A stretch of 11,294 nucleotides of DNA from an uncultured Alphaproteobacteria bacterium (GCA_903939555.1 CAJAHV010000334.1:1-11294), one strand, 5' to 3'; shown: positions 1 to 6,333, counted from the stretch's first letter. Notes: a model not told the origin generated them from the sequence alone. Program-made: numbers and translations.

Positions 1-528
1 AGTTTCGATTTCAGCCGCCACCGCAGCCTGCTTGATATCGGCGGTGGCCATGGCGCTTTTGTCCGCGAGGTTGCGACGCGTCATCCGGGGCTGCAACTGG
101 CGCTGTTCGACCTGCCGCCGGTGGCCGCCCGTGCCCGCGAGATCCTTGCGGCGCAGAGCCTGCCGCACATCGTGGCGCATGGCGGCAGCTTTCGCGATGA
201 TCCGATCCCTGGCGGCGCCGACCTGATCACACTGGTGCGTATCTTGCATGACCATGATGATGCGGTGGTGCTGGCGCTGCTCAAGGCGGTGCGGGCCGCG
301 CTGCCGCCCGGCGGCACGCTGCTGATCGCCGAGCCAATGGCGGGGACACGGGGGGCCGAGGCGATGGGCGACGCTTATTTCGGCCTTTACCTGTGGGCGA
401 TGGGTTCGGGGCGGCCGCGCACTGCTGCGGCTTATACTGAAATGTTGCAGGCCGCTGGCTTCGCCCGGGTTCATGAACGGCGCACCGGGCTGCCGATGGT
501 GATGCGGCTGCTCGTTGCCAGCATCTGA
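1..528 (+). CDS. crtF: CrtF-type carotenoid O-methyltransferase, C-terminal part (cut by window edge)
   Basis: The first 175 codons read open from base 1 to TGA at 526-528, so only the C-terminal catalytic domain is present. A class I SAM-binding motif DIGGGHG lies at visible residues 12-18, followed by the acidic strand end LFDLPPV. DLITLVRILHDHDD (about 74-87) and PPGGTLLIAEPM (about 102-113) are typical of the hydroxyneurosporene/demethylspheroidene O-methyltransferase group. The known role is SAM-dependent methylation of the C-1 hydroxyl of acyclic carotenoids in the spheroidene/spirilloxanthin branch, at the membrane. Its position directly before bchC matches the conserved crtF-bchCXYZ-puf order, which separates it from other SAM methyltransferases such as hydroxyindole O-methyltransferase relatives. 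The actual start lies outside the window. Confidence 0.9.
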   Translation, partial: SFDFSRHRSLLDIGGGHGAFVREVATRHPGLQLALFDLPPVAARAREILAAQSLPHIVAHGGSFRDDPIPGGADLITLVRILHDHDDAVVLALLKAVRAALPPGGTLLIAEPMAGTRGAEAMGDAYFGLYLWAMGSGRPRTAAAYTEMLQAAGFARVHERRTGLPMVMRLLVASI

Positions 529-545
529 TGGCATCACCCACATTT

Positions 546-560
546 TTTTGCGCAGCAAAA
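546..560. other. Small perfect inverted repeat after crtF
   Basis: TTTTGC (546-551) and GCAAAA (555-560) are perfect complements around a three-base loop, 18 bases after the crtF stop. The stem is AT-rich at its base and no T-run follows on either strand, so it is not a convincing intrinsic terminator. It could be a weak hairpin at the 3' end of crtF or chance. Confidence 0.3.
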
Positions 561-561
561 G

Positions 562-579
562 CGTCAAGCCAGCTTTACA
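562..579 (+). promoter_or_regulatory. Imperfect PpsR/CrtJ-like palindrome over the -35 box
   Basis: CGTC-N10-TACA matches six of eight fixed bases of the PpsR/CrtJ consensus TGTC-N10-GACA and covers the candidate -35 element. PpsR/CrtJ is the known redox- and light-responsive repressor of bch and crt promoters. On its own the match is weak; it gains weight from the better site at 601-618. Confidence 0.3.
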
Positions 580-601
580 ACTGAAGTCGTTGGGATAGAA
601 T
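574..601 (+). promoter_or_regulatory. Candidate sigma70-type promoter for bchC and downstream genes
   Basis: TTTACA (574-579) and TAGAAT (596-601) each match the housekeeping -35/-10 consensus at five of six positions, with a 16-base spacer. The site lies about 50 bases upstream of the bchC start, in the only gap between crtF and bchZ longer than 100 bases. In Rhodobacter the bchC promoter is also located after crtF. Transcription from here could run through bchCXYZ into puf. The start site is inferred and not visible in the sequence. Confidence 0.45.
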
Positions 602-618
602 GTCGCATGTTGAGGAAA
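601..618 (+). promoter_or_regulatory. PpsR/CrtJ-like palindrome just downstream of the -10 box
   Basis: TGTC-N10-GAAA matches seven of eight fixed bases of TGTC-N10-GACA and begins at the last base of the candidate -10 hexamer. Its centre is 39 bp from that of the weaker site at 562-579, about four helical turns, so both would face the same side of the DNA. Repression of bchC by paired CrtJ sites is known in Rhodobacter capsulatus; assignment here is inference. Confidence 0.4.
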
Positions 619-652
619 GCGGCCACGGAGCCGCCTTCCCTGGGGAGCTTGA

Positions 653-1588
653 ATGCAAACGTTGGCAGTGGTCGTCGAGGCGCCGGGGCAAGTTTCGCTC
701 CGTACCCTCGGTATGACCCCGCCTGAAGGTGATGATCTGGTTGTCGCGGTCGATTACAGCGGCATCTCGATGGGCACTGAAAAGCTGATGTATAACGGCT
801 CGATGCCGATGTTCCCGGGCATGGGGTATCCGCTGGTGCCGGGCTATGAAGCGGTCGGGCGGGTGGTCGATGCGGCGCCCGATGGCCGGCATCGCATCGG
901 TGAGACGGTGTTTGTGCCGGGTTCATCGAAATTCATTGGCGCGCGCGGCCTGTTTGGCGGCTCGGCGAGCCTGCTGGTCACCGGTTCGGCGCGGGTGCTC
1001 GGCATCCCGGCGGGTCTGGGTGAAACCGCAGTGCTGATGTCGTTGGCAGCGACGGCGCAGCATGCGCTGGTCGGCGGCGCCTTGCCGGATCTCATCATCG
1101 GTCATGGCACGCTCGGGCGTTTGCTGGCGCGCATGGCGCTGGCCGCAGGCGGTGCGCCGCCGACGGTGTGGGAAATCAACCCCGATCGCATGGCTGGTGG
1201 CGATGGCTACACGGTCACCACACCCGACCAGGACGAACGCCACGATTATCTGAGCGTCTATGACGCGAGCGGTGATGCCAATATTCTTGACCCGGCAATC
1301 ATGCGCACGGCGCGCGGCGGCGAAATCGTGCTTGCCGGCTTTTATGCGGATGCGCTGAATTTCCAGTTTGCGCCGGCGTTCCGCCGCGAAACCCGGATCC
1401 GCATCGCCACAGAATTCCTGCCCGCCGATCTGGCGGCAGTGATAGCCATGGTCGACAAGGGGCAGTTGTCGCTTGATGGCCTGGTCACCAACCTGGTGCC
1501 GGCGGCGAGCGCCGCCACTGCTTATGGCCAGGCTTTTGCCGACGCGACCTGCCTGAAGATGGTATTCGACTGGAGAGACGCAGCATGA
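653..1588 (+). CDS. bchC: BchC, 3-hydroxyethyl bacteriochlorophyllide a dehydrogenase
   Basis: This 311-residue protein, the usual length for BchC, oxidises the C3 1-hydroxyethyl group of the bacteriochlorophyllide to the acetyl group, a late step of bacteriochlorophyll a synthesis. It is related to medium-chain alcohol dehydrogenases. Visible family segments are SGISMGTEKL (36-45), PGMGYPLVPGYEAVGRV (about 55-71) and a nucleotide-binding turn GHGTLG (150-155) followed by strand TVWEINP with an acidic residue at 174. The cysteine pattern of the zinc-binding lobe of classical alcohol dehydrogenases is missing, as is normal for BchC. The ATG at 653 is preceded by GGGAG at 643-647 with a five-base gap. 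The stop overlaps the bchX start (ATGA, 1585-1588). Its position between crtF and bchX is the conserved one. Confidence 0.96.
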   Translation: MQTLAVVVEAPGQVSLRTLGMTPPEGDDLVVAVDYSGISMGTEKLMYNGSMPMFPGMGYPLVPGYEAVGRVVDAAPDGRHRIGETVFVPGSSKFIGARGLFGGSASLLVTGSARVLGIPAGLGETAVLMSLAATAQHALVGGALPDLIIGHGTLGRLLARMALAAGGAPPTVWEINPDRMAGGDGYTVTTPDQDERHDYLSVYDASGDANILDPAIMRTARGGEIVLAGFYADALNFQFAPAFRRETRIRIATEFLPADLAAVIAMVDKGQLSLDGLVTNLVPAASAATAYGQAFADATCLKMVFDWRDAA

Positions 1589-2580
1589 GCATCAATGCCC
1601 TTCTTGAAGAGGCTGCGGCCCTTCGTGCCGAAGCGGACATGGAACCTGATCCGGTTCACACCGGCGAAGTGACCAAGGAAACCCAGATAATTGCCATCTA
1701 CGGCAAGGGCGGCAGCGGCAAATCGTTTGCGCTCGCCAATCTGAGCTACATGATGGCGCAACAGGGCAAGCGCGTTTTGCTGATCGGCTGCGACCCGAAA
1801 TCCGATACAACCTCGCTGCTGTTCGGGGGCAAAGCGACACCGACGATCATCGAGACAAGCGCTAAGAAGAAACTCGCCGGTGAGGAAATCAGCATCGAGG
1901 ATGTGTGTTTCCAGCGCGATGGCGTTTTTGCGATGGAACTCGGCGGGCCGGAAGTCGGCCGTGGCTGTGGTGGTCGCGGGATCATCCATGGTTTTGAAAC
2001 GCTCGAAAAGCTTGGCTTCCACGACTGGGGCTTTGATTATGTCCTGCTCGATTTTCTCGGCGACGTCGTCTGCGGTGGCTTCGGCCTGCCGATCGCGCGC
2101 GATATGTGTCAGAAGGTCATCGTCGTCGCATCGAACGATCTGCAATCGCTGTATGTCGCCAACAATGTCTGCAAGGCGGTCGAATATTTCCGCAAGATGG
2201 GTGGCAATGTCGGGGTTGCCGGCATCCTGATCAACAAGGACGATGGCTCGGGTGAAGCTCAGGCCTTTGCCGATGCCGTCGGCATTCCTGTGCTGGTCTC
2301 GATCCCGGCACATGAGGATATCCGCAAGAAGTCGGCAAACTACCAGATCATCGGCACCAACGAGAGCCAATGGGGGCCGCTGTTCGAAAGCCTTGCCGAG
2401 AACGTCGAAACCGCGCCGCCGGTGCGCCCGACCCCGCTCGACCAAGATGGTCTGCTCGGCTTGTTCAAGCCCGAGGACACCGGCGGCAATTTCACGCTGA
2501 GGCCGGCCAGCCAGGCCGACATGCGCGGCGGCGAATTTGTGACCAAGCCGACGCTGGAAGTTGTCTACGACAATGTCTGA
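1585..2580 (+). CDS. bchX: BchX, chlorophyllide a reductase iron protein
   Basis: This 331-residue nitrogenase-iron-protein-like ATPase passes electrons to the BchYZ component of chlorophyllide a oxidoreductase, powered by ATP hydrolysis. The P-loop GKGGSGKS is at residues 40-47. The two cysteines that would bridge a [4Fe-4S] cluster across the homodimer are C128 (in GRGCGGRG) and C163 (in DVVCGGF). The nucleotide-sensing segment CDPKSD is at 69-74. The roughly 30-residue N-terminal extension before the first strand separates BchX from BchL and NifH. The ATG at 1585 has GGAGAG at 1572-1577 seven bases upstream and overlaps the bchC stop. The last eight bases overlap bchY. The protein is expected to be cytoplasmic and oxygen-sensitive. 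Confidence 0.97.
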   Translation: MSINALLEEAAALRAEADMEPDPVHTGEVTKETQIIAIYGKGGSGKSFALANLSYMMAQQGKRVLLIGCDPKSDTTSLLFGGKATPTIIETSAKKKLAGEEISIEDVCFQRDGVFAMELGGPEVGRGCGGRGIIHGFETLEKLGFHDWGFDYVLLDFLGDVVCGGFGLPIARDMCQKVIVVASNDLQSLYVANNVCKAVEYFRKMGGNVGVAGILINKDDGSGEAQAFADAVGIPVLVSIPAHEDIRKKSANYQIIGTNESQWGPLFESLAENVETAPPVRPTPLDQDGLLGLFKPEDTGGNFTLRPASQADMRGGEFVTKPTLEVVYDNV

Positions 2581-4087
2581 CAATCTCGATCTCGAGGTGC
2601 CGGTTGCGCCGGTTGCTGAAGGAGCCGGTTGCCATGCCGGCGCCGATACGATGCGCGACGCCGCCGCCAAGGCCGGCAAGTCGGAAGTCCTCGACCGTTA
2701 CGCAGCGGATTACCCCAAGGGCCCGCACGATCAGCCGCAATCGATGTGCCCGGCATTCGGCAGTCTGCGGGTGGGGCTGCGCATGCGGCGCACGGCGACT
2801 ATCCTGTCGGGCTCTGCCTGCTGCGTCTATGGCCTGACCTTCACGTCGCACTTCTATGGCGCGCGCCGCACCGTCGGCTATGTGCCGTTCAATTCTGAAA
2901 CCCTGGTCACCGGCAAGCTGTTCGAGGATATCCGCGAAGCCGTTTACCAGATGGCCGATCCGGCGCTCTACGACACCATCGTCATCACCAATTTGTGCGT
3001 GCCGACCGCGTCGGGGGTGCCGCTGCAGCTGCTACCAGATGTCATAAACGGCGTGCGCATCATCGGCATCGACGTGCCGGGGTTCGGCGTGCCGACCCAT
3101 GCCGAGGCCAAGGACGTGCTCGCCGGCGCCATGCTCGCCTATGCCCGCAAGGAAGCCATGGCGGGGCCGGTCGCGGCGCCTGCCGAACGCCCTGGCCTGC
3201 CGACGATAACCTTGCTCGGGGAAATGTTCCCGGCCGACCCGGTGGGCATCTCGATGATGCTCGAACCGATGGGGCTCGCCGCTGGGCCGGTGGTACCGAC
3301 GCGTGAGTGGCGCGAGTTGTATTCGGCGCTCGACTGCGCTGCGGTTGCCGCGATCCACCCATTCTACACCGCCAGTGTGCGGGAGTTTCATGCCGCAGGC
3401 CGCAAGGTGGTGGGCAGCGCGCCGGTTGGCCGCGACGGCACTGCCGCGTGGCTTGCTGCGATCGGCGATGCCTGCGGGATAAGCGCCGACAGAATTGCCG
3501 CGGCACAGAACAAGTTCCTGCCGGCCATCGCTGGCGCGCTTGCGGCCAAGCCGATCAAGGGCCGCATCACGGTGTCGGGCTATGAAGGCTCTGAGCTGCT
3601 GGTGGCGCGGCTGCTCATCGAATCGGGTGCCGAAGTTCCGTATGTCGGCACTGCCTGCCCCAAGACGCAATGGTCGGATCCCGACCGCGAATGGCTGGAG
3701 GCCAAGGGCACGCGCATCCAGTTTCGCGCCAGCCTGGAACAGGACGTCGCTGCGGTCGACGAGTATCGTCCTGACCTGTCGATCGGTACGACGCCGGTCG
3801 TGCAGCATGCCAAGAGCCATGCCATTCCGGGGCTGTATTTCACCAACCTGATCTCGGCGCGGCCGTTGATGGGCCCGGCGGGGGCGGGCAGCCTCGCGCA
3901 GGTCATCAATGGCGCGCTTGGCAACAAAGCGCGCTTCGACACGATGCGCGAGTTCTTCGAAGGTGTCGGCGAAGGCTATTCGGCCGGCATCTGGGAGGAT
4001 ACGCCCAGCGATCGCCCCGATTTCAAGAAAAAATATGCCGCCAAGATGGTCGCATCCGCCAAGGCCGAGGAGGCGATCGGTTCATGA
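2573..4087 (+). CDS. bchY: BchY, chlorophyllide a reductase subunit Y
   Basis: This 504-residue protein is the NifD/BchN-like subunit of the catalytic (BchYZ)2 component of chlorophyllide a oxidoreductase, which reduces the C7=C8 bond of ring B. Cysteines suited to hold the [4Fe-4S] cluster are C59 (SMCPAFG), C83/C84 (SACCVYG) and C142 (NLCVPTASG). From memory, these match the residues implicated in Roseobacter BchY with a shift of three, pointing to C84. An open frame also begins at a TTG at 2561, but GGAAG at 2556-2560 directly abuts that codon. The ATG at 2573 is therefore preferred, with that weak site 12 bases upstream. It overlaps bchX by eight bases, so translational coupling is likely. 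The gene ends in ATGA, which also opens a 25-codon frame leading to bchZ. Confidence 0.95.
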   Translation: MSDNLDLEVPVAPVAEGAGCHAGADTMRDAAAKAGKSEVLDRYAADYPKGPHDQPQSMCPAFGSLRVGLRMRRTATILSGSACCVYGLTFTSHFYGARRTVGYVPFNSETLVTGKLFEDIREAVYQMADPALYDTIVITNLCVPTASGVPLQLLPDVINGVRIIGIDVPGFGVPTHAEAKDVLAGAMLAYARKEAMAGPVAAPAERPGLPTITLLGEMFPADPVGISMMLEPMGLAAGPVVPTREWRELYSALDCAAVAAIHPFYTASVREFHAAGRKVVGSAPVGRDGTAAWLAAIGDACGISADRIAAAQNKFLPAIAGALAAKPIKGRITVSGYEGSELLVARLLIESGAEVPYVGTACPKTQWSDPDREWLEAKGTRIQFRASLEQDVAAVDEYRPDLSIGTTPVVQHAKSHAIPGLYFTNLISARPLMGPAGAGSLAQVINGALGNKARFDTMREFFEGVGEGYSAGIWEDTPSDRPDFKKKYAAKMVASAKAEEAIGS

Positions 4088-4161
4088 CGACCTCGCTCGA
4101 TCATGCTGGTTCTGCTGACTTCGTCATGATCCGTGGCCATCGTGGAAGCGGTATATGCTGA
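4084..4161 (+). CDS. Possible 25-codon coupling mini-ORF bridging bchY and bchZ
   Basis: An ATG at 4084 overlaps the bchY stop as ATGA, and its frame stays open for 25 codons to TGA at 4159-4161. That is seven bases inside bchZ, whose ATG is at 4155. The frame therefore spans the 67-base gap and could carry ribosomes from bchY to bchZ. The peptide begins MTTSLDHAGSADF and has no recognised domain or membrane segment. No independent ribosome binding site is evident at its start. A short frame open by chance is the simplest alternative, so confidence is low. Confidence 0.22.
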   Translation: MTTSLDHAGSADFVMIRGHRGSGIC

Positions 4162-5603
4162 TACTCGATCATGACAGGGCCGGCGGCTATTGGGGCGCTG
4201 TCTACGCCTTTACCGCCATCAAGGGCCTGCAGGTCATCATCGATGGCCCGGTCGGCTGCGAGAATCTGCCGGTCACGTCGGTGCTGCATTACACCGATGG
4301 CCTGCCGCCGCACGAACTGCCGATCGTCGTCACCGGACTGGGCGAGCAGGAACTGGGCCGTGACGGTACCGAAGGGGCCATGAAGCGGGCGTGGAAGACG
4401 CTCGATCCGGCGTTGCCGGCGGTTGTCGTTACCGGCTCGATCGCTGAAATGATCGGCGGCGGCGTCACCCCAGAAGGCACCAACATCCAGCGTTTCCTGC
4501 CGCGCACCATCGATGAAGACCAGTGGCAGGCGGGCGACCGCGCGCTGACCTGGCTGTGGACGCAGTTCGGCCCCAAGAAGACGCCGCCGCTGCGCCCGCG
4601 CAAGGAAGGCGCCCGGCCCAAGGTCAATATCATCGGGCCGATGTACGGCACCTTCAACATGCCGTCCGACCTCGCCGAGATCCGCCGGCTTGTCGAAGGC
4701 ATTGGTTGCGAGGTCAATCTGGTGTTCCCGCTGGGCACCCATCTCGCCGATATCCGCCGGCTCGCCGATGCCGAGGTCAATGTCTGCATGTACCGCGAAT
4801 GGGGCCGGGGGTTGTGCGAAGCGCTTGAGCGCCCCTATTTGCAGGCGCCGATCGGCCTCAATTCGACGACGCTGTTCCTGCGCAAGCTGGCCGAATTGAC
4901 CGGGCTGGACGCGGAACCCTTTATCGAACGCGAGAAGCACACCACCATCAAGCCGTTGTGGGACTTGTGGCGCTCGGTGACGCAGGACTTTTTCGGCACC
5001 GCCAGCTTTGCCATCGTTGCGACCGAGACTTATGTGCGCGGCCTGCGCTCGTTCCTCGAAGACGATATGGGTCTGCCCTGCACCTTCAGCTTCCAGCGCA
5101 GCGCCGGCGTGAAGCCCGACAATGCCGCGGTGATCGAGGCCATCAAGACCACGCCGCCGTTGATCATGTTCGGCAGCTACAACGAACGCATGTACATGGC
5201 CGAACTTGGCAGTCGCTCGGTCTATGTGCCTGCCAGCTTTCCGGGCGCCGCGATCCGCCGCCACACCGGATCGCCCTTCATGGGCTATTCGGGGGCGACC
5301 TATCTCATCCAGGAAGTCTGCAACGCGCTGTTCGATGCGCTGTTTTTCATCTTGCCGCTCGCCGGCCAGATGGATCGAGCCGAGGCAACACCGTCGCGGC
5401 TGCTGGAATCGGTCGCCTGGGCCGATGATGCGCGCTCCGAGCTCGATATCCTTGTCGACAAGCAGCCGGTGCTGGTGCGTATTTCGGCGGCCAAGCGGCT
5501 GCGCGATGCCGCCGAGCGTGCGGCGCGCGATGCCGGCGAGAAAATCGTCACGCGCGAGCGGCTTTTTGCTGCCTCGCAATTATTTGAGTCTCAGGCGGCA
5601 TGA
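4155..5603 (+). CDS. bchZ: BchZ, chlorophyllide a reductase subunit Z
   Basis: This 482-residue protein is the NifK/BchB-like partner of BchY in chlorophyllide a oxidoreductase. The N-terminus, with DHDRAGGYWGAVYAFTAIKG at residues 5-24, is the hallmark BchZ start. C35 in GPVGCENLPVT is the expected cluster ligand donated by this subunit. The conserved core includes GPMYGTFNMPSDLAEIRRL (about 161-179) and EREKHTTIKPLWDLWRSVTQ (about 257-276). The C-terminal 70 residues, with SAAKRLRDAAE near 442-452, resemble the small domain that also ends BchB. An in-frame TGA at 4116-4118 with no start codon in between rules out a longer form. GGAAG at 4144-4148 lies six bases before the ATG. The protein acts in the cytoplasm, and the product is processed further by BchC and other enzymes. 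Confidence 0.97.
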   Translation: MLILDHDRAGGYWGAVYAFTAIKGLQVIIDGPVGCENLPVTSVLHYTDGLPPHELPIVVTGLGEQELGRDGTEGAMKRAWKTLDPALPAVVVTGSIAEMIGGGVTPEGTNIQRFLPRTIDEDQWQAGDRALTWLWTQFGPKKTPPLRPRKEGARPKVNIIGPMYGTFNMPSDLAEIRRLVEGIGCEVNLVFPLGTHLADIRRLADAEVNVCMYREWGRGLCEALERPYLQAPIGLNSTTLFLRKLAELTGLDAEPFIEREKHTTIKPLWDLWRSVTQDFFGTASFAIVATETYVRGLRSFLEDDMGLPCTFSFQRSAGVKPDNAAVIEAIKTTPPLIMFGSYNERMYMAELGSRSVYVPASFPGAAIRRHTGSPFMGYSGATYLIQEVCNALFDALFFILPLAGQMDRAEATPSRLLESVAWADDARSELDILVDKQPVLVRISAAKRLRDAAERAARDAGEKIVTRERLFAASQLFESQAA

Positions 5604-5607
5604 GCCT

Positions 5608-5637
5608 CTGGCACTTTCAAGAACACTGCGGCATAAT
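5608..5637 (+). promoter_or_regulatory. Weak candidate promoter for the puf genes
   Basis: CTGGCA (5608-5613, four of six) and CATAAT (5632-5637, five of six) resemble -35 and -10 boxes with an 18-base spacer, starting five bases after the bchZ stop. In other purple bacteria the puf promoter often lies within or just after bchZ. No good PpsR/CrtJ palindrome was found in this gap. The puf genes may also be read through from the bchC promoter. Confidence 0.28.
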
Positions 5638-5767
5638 GTCCCGGGGTGTAACCTTTGGTTCGCAAGAACCTCGACCACTTTGCGGTGGATTCCAACGCCG
5701 CGAAGCTGCCGGTCGGGCGAGGCCATCCCGGCCCCGTGCGGCGGATAAACTGGAGGAAACTAAATGA
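5636..5767 (+). CDS. Possible 43-codon leader ORF ending on the pufB start codon
   Basis: An ATG at 5636 opens 43 codons that close with TGA at 5765-5767, overlapping the pufB ATG (5764-5766) as ATGA. The peptide is rich in Arg, Gly and Pro, has no membrane segment and is not a PufQ homologue as far as can be seen. No ribosome binding site precedes its start, and the start sits inside the candidate -10 box, so if that promoter is used the ORF could not be translated from its transcript. Rhodobacter sphaeroides has a short ORF, pufK, upstream of pufB that affects puf translation. A similar role is conceivable here, but chance is equally likely. Confidence 0.2.
   Translation: MSRGVTFGSQEPRPLCGGFQRREAAGRARPSRPRAADKLEETK
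5657..5733 (+). promoter_or_regulatory. Structured puf leader with three predicted hairpins
   Basis: Three inverted repeats lie between bchZ and pufB. GGTTC (5657-5661) and GAACC (5666-5670) close a GCAA tetraloop. CCAC (5675-5678) and GTGG (5685-5688) enclose six bases. GGTCGGG (5711-5717) and CCCGGCC (5727-5733) pair over seven positions including one G-U, around nine bases. The pufB ribosome binding site at 5752 stays outside all of them. They may stabilise the 5' end of puf mRNA or control its translation; this is inference from sequence only. Confidence 0.4.
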
Positions 5768-5991
5768 GTGATAAAATGTTGGGTCCGGGTACATACCTGA
5801 CCGACGCCGAAGCGAAGGAGTTCCACAAGGGCTTTGTAGCCAGCATGGGCTTTTTCACCTTTGTCGCCATCGTTGCGCACTTCCTTGTCTGGGAATGGCG
5901 TCCGTGGCTCGGTTCGCCCAAGGCTTATGCCGCCGTCGAACAGAATGTCCAGCAGGCCGACGCGACCACGGTCGCTGCGCCGCGCGGTTAA
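5764..5991 (+). CDS. pufB: PufB, light-harvesting 1 (core antenna) beta polypeptide
   Basis: This 75-residue single-span protein binds bacteriochlorophyll a in the core antenna ring around the reaction centre in the inner membrane. The motif HKGFVASMGFF has the conserved His at 21. H39 in IVAHFLVW is the axial magnesium ligand, and W43, W45 and W48 form the aromatic belt after the helix (about 25-46). GGAGG at 5752-5756 lies seven bases before the ATG, supporting this start over the Met at residue 5. The C-terminal tail of about 25 residues, rich in Ala, Gln and Val, makes it clearly longer than the roughly 50-residue Rhodobacter protein. It is followed 12 bases later by pufA, its partner in the alpha-beta heterodimer. 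Confidence 0.96.
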   Translation: MSDKMLGPGTYLTDAEAKEFHKGFVASMGFFTFVAIVAHFLVWEWRPWLGSPKAYAAVEQNVQQADATTVAAPRG

Positions 5992-6003
5992 GGAGATAAG
6001 ACA

Positions 6004-6192
6004 ATGTGGAGAGTTTGGCAGGCGTTCAACCCGCAGCGGCTTCTTCCGGCGCTGGCGATTTTCCTTTTCACCTTGGCAGTGCTGATTCACTTCATCCTGC
6101 TCAGCACCGACCGCTACAACTGGCTCGATGGCGCCGAACCTGCGGCTCCCGCCGCATCGGCCGCGATCACGACGTCGACGGCGTCGGTCTGA
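6004..6192 (+). CDS. pufA: PufA, light-harvesting 1 (core antenna) alpha polypeptide
   Basis: This 62-residue protein pairs with PufB to build the LH1 ring. The N-terminus MWRVWQAFNPQRLLPALAIF is characteristic of LH1 alpha, the helix runs from about residue 13 to 35, and H29 in VLIHFILLST is the bacteriochlorophyll ligand. DRYNWLDG follows on the periplasmic side, then a disordered Ala/Ser/Thr-rich tail that may be trimmed. AGGAG at 5991-5995 starts on the last base of the pufB stop and lies eight bases before this ATG. Two strong hairpins begin directly after the stop codon and probably protect the pufBA message, allowing more antenna than reaction-centre protein to be made. Confidence 0.96.
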   Translation: MWRVWQAFNPQRLLPALAIFLFTLAVLIHFILLSTDRYNWLDGAEPAAPAASAAITTSTASV

Positions 6193-6211
6193 CCCTGCCG
6201 TCATGGCAGGG
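6193..6211 (+). promoter_or_regulatory. Intercistronic hairpin 1 after pufA
   Basis: CCCTGCC (6193-6199) and GGCAGGG (6205-6211) form a perfect seven-base-pair stem around GTCAT, beginning on the first base after the pufA stop. In Rhodobacter, hairpins at this place shield the pufBA transcript from 3' exonucleases. No U-run follows, so it is a processing or stability element rather than a full terminator. Confidence 0.7.
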
Positions 6212-6236
6212 AGTTTGCGTACGAGGTAAAGCGAGA

Positions 6237-6265
6237 CGGGCAGGGTGAATTTGTTGCCCTGCCCG
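6237..6265 (+). promoter_or_regulatory. Intercistronic hairpin 2 between pufA and pufL
   Basis: CGGGCAGGG (6237-6245) and CCCTGCCCG (6257-6265) form a perfect nine-base-pair stem with an 11-base loop. The arms repeat those of hairpin 1, so either left arm can pair with either right arm and alternative folds are possible. It probably works with hairpin 1 to separate the stability of pufBA from that of pufLMC. No T-run follows it. Confidence 0.7.
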
Positions 6266-6333
6266 CCCGCATCACCAATCAGAAGGCCTGCACTGCATTC
6301 CTGTCGGGATGCCGTCCGGGAAGGAGGTGCGCC

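Noticed and set aside
2561..2572. TTG start for bchY giving four extra residues
   Set aside because: The only nearby purine-rich site, GGAAG at 2556-2560, touches the TTG with no spacer; the ATG at 2573 is more plausible.
1522..2679. A 385-codon - strand frame across bchX
   Set aside because: It is an antisense shadow of bchX and the ends of bchC and bchY, with no recognisable domain. BchX is complete with P-loop and cluster cysteines.
4101..5579. A 492-codon open frame on the - strand across bchZ
   Set aside because: It lies wholly antisense to bchZ, has low-complexity Arg/Ala/Gly/Asp-rich sequence without any family motif, and is expected from GC-rich codon use. bchZ has all its family residues.
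5637..5654. TGTC at 5637 as a PpsR/CrtJ half-site upstream of puf
   Set aside because: The expected second half 10 bases later reads ACCT, matching only one of four bases of GACA.
5604..5763. Search for pufQ between bchZ and pufB
   Set aside because: The gap is only 160 bases. No frame encodes a membrane-spanning peptide of PufQ length; only the Arg/Gly-rich 43-codon frame is present.
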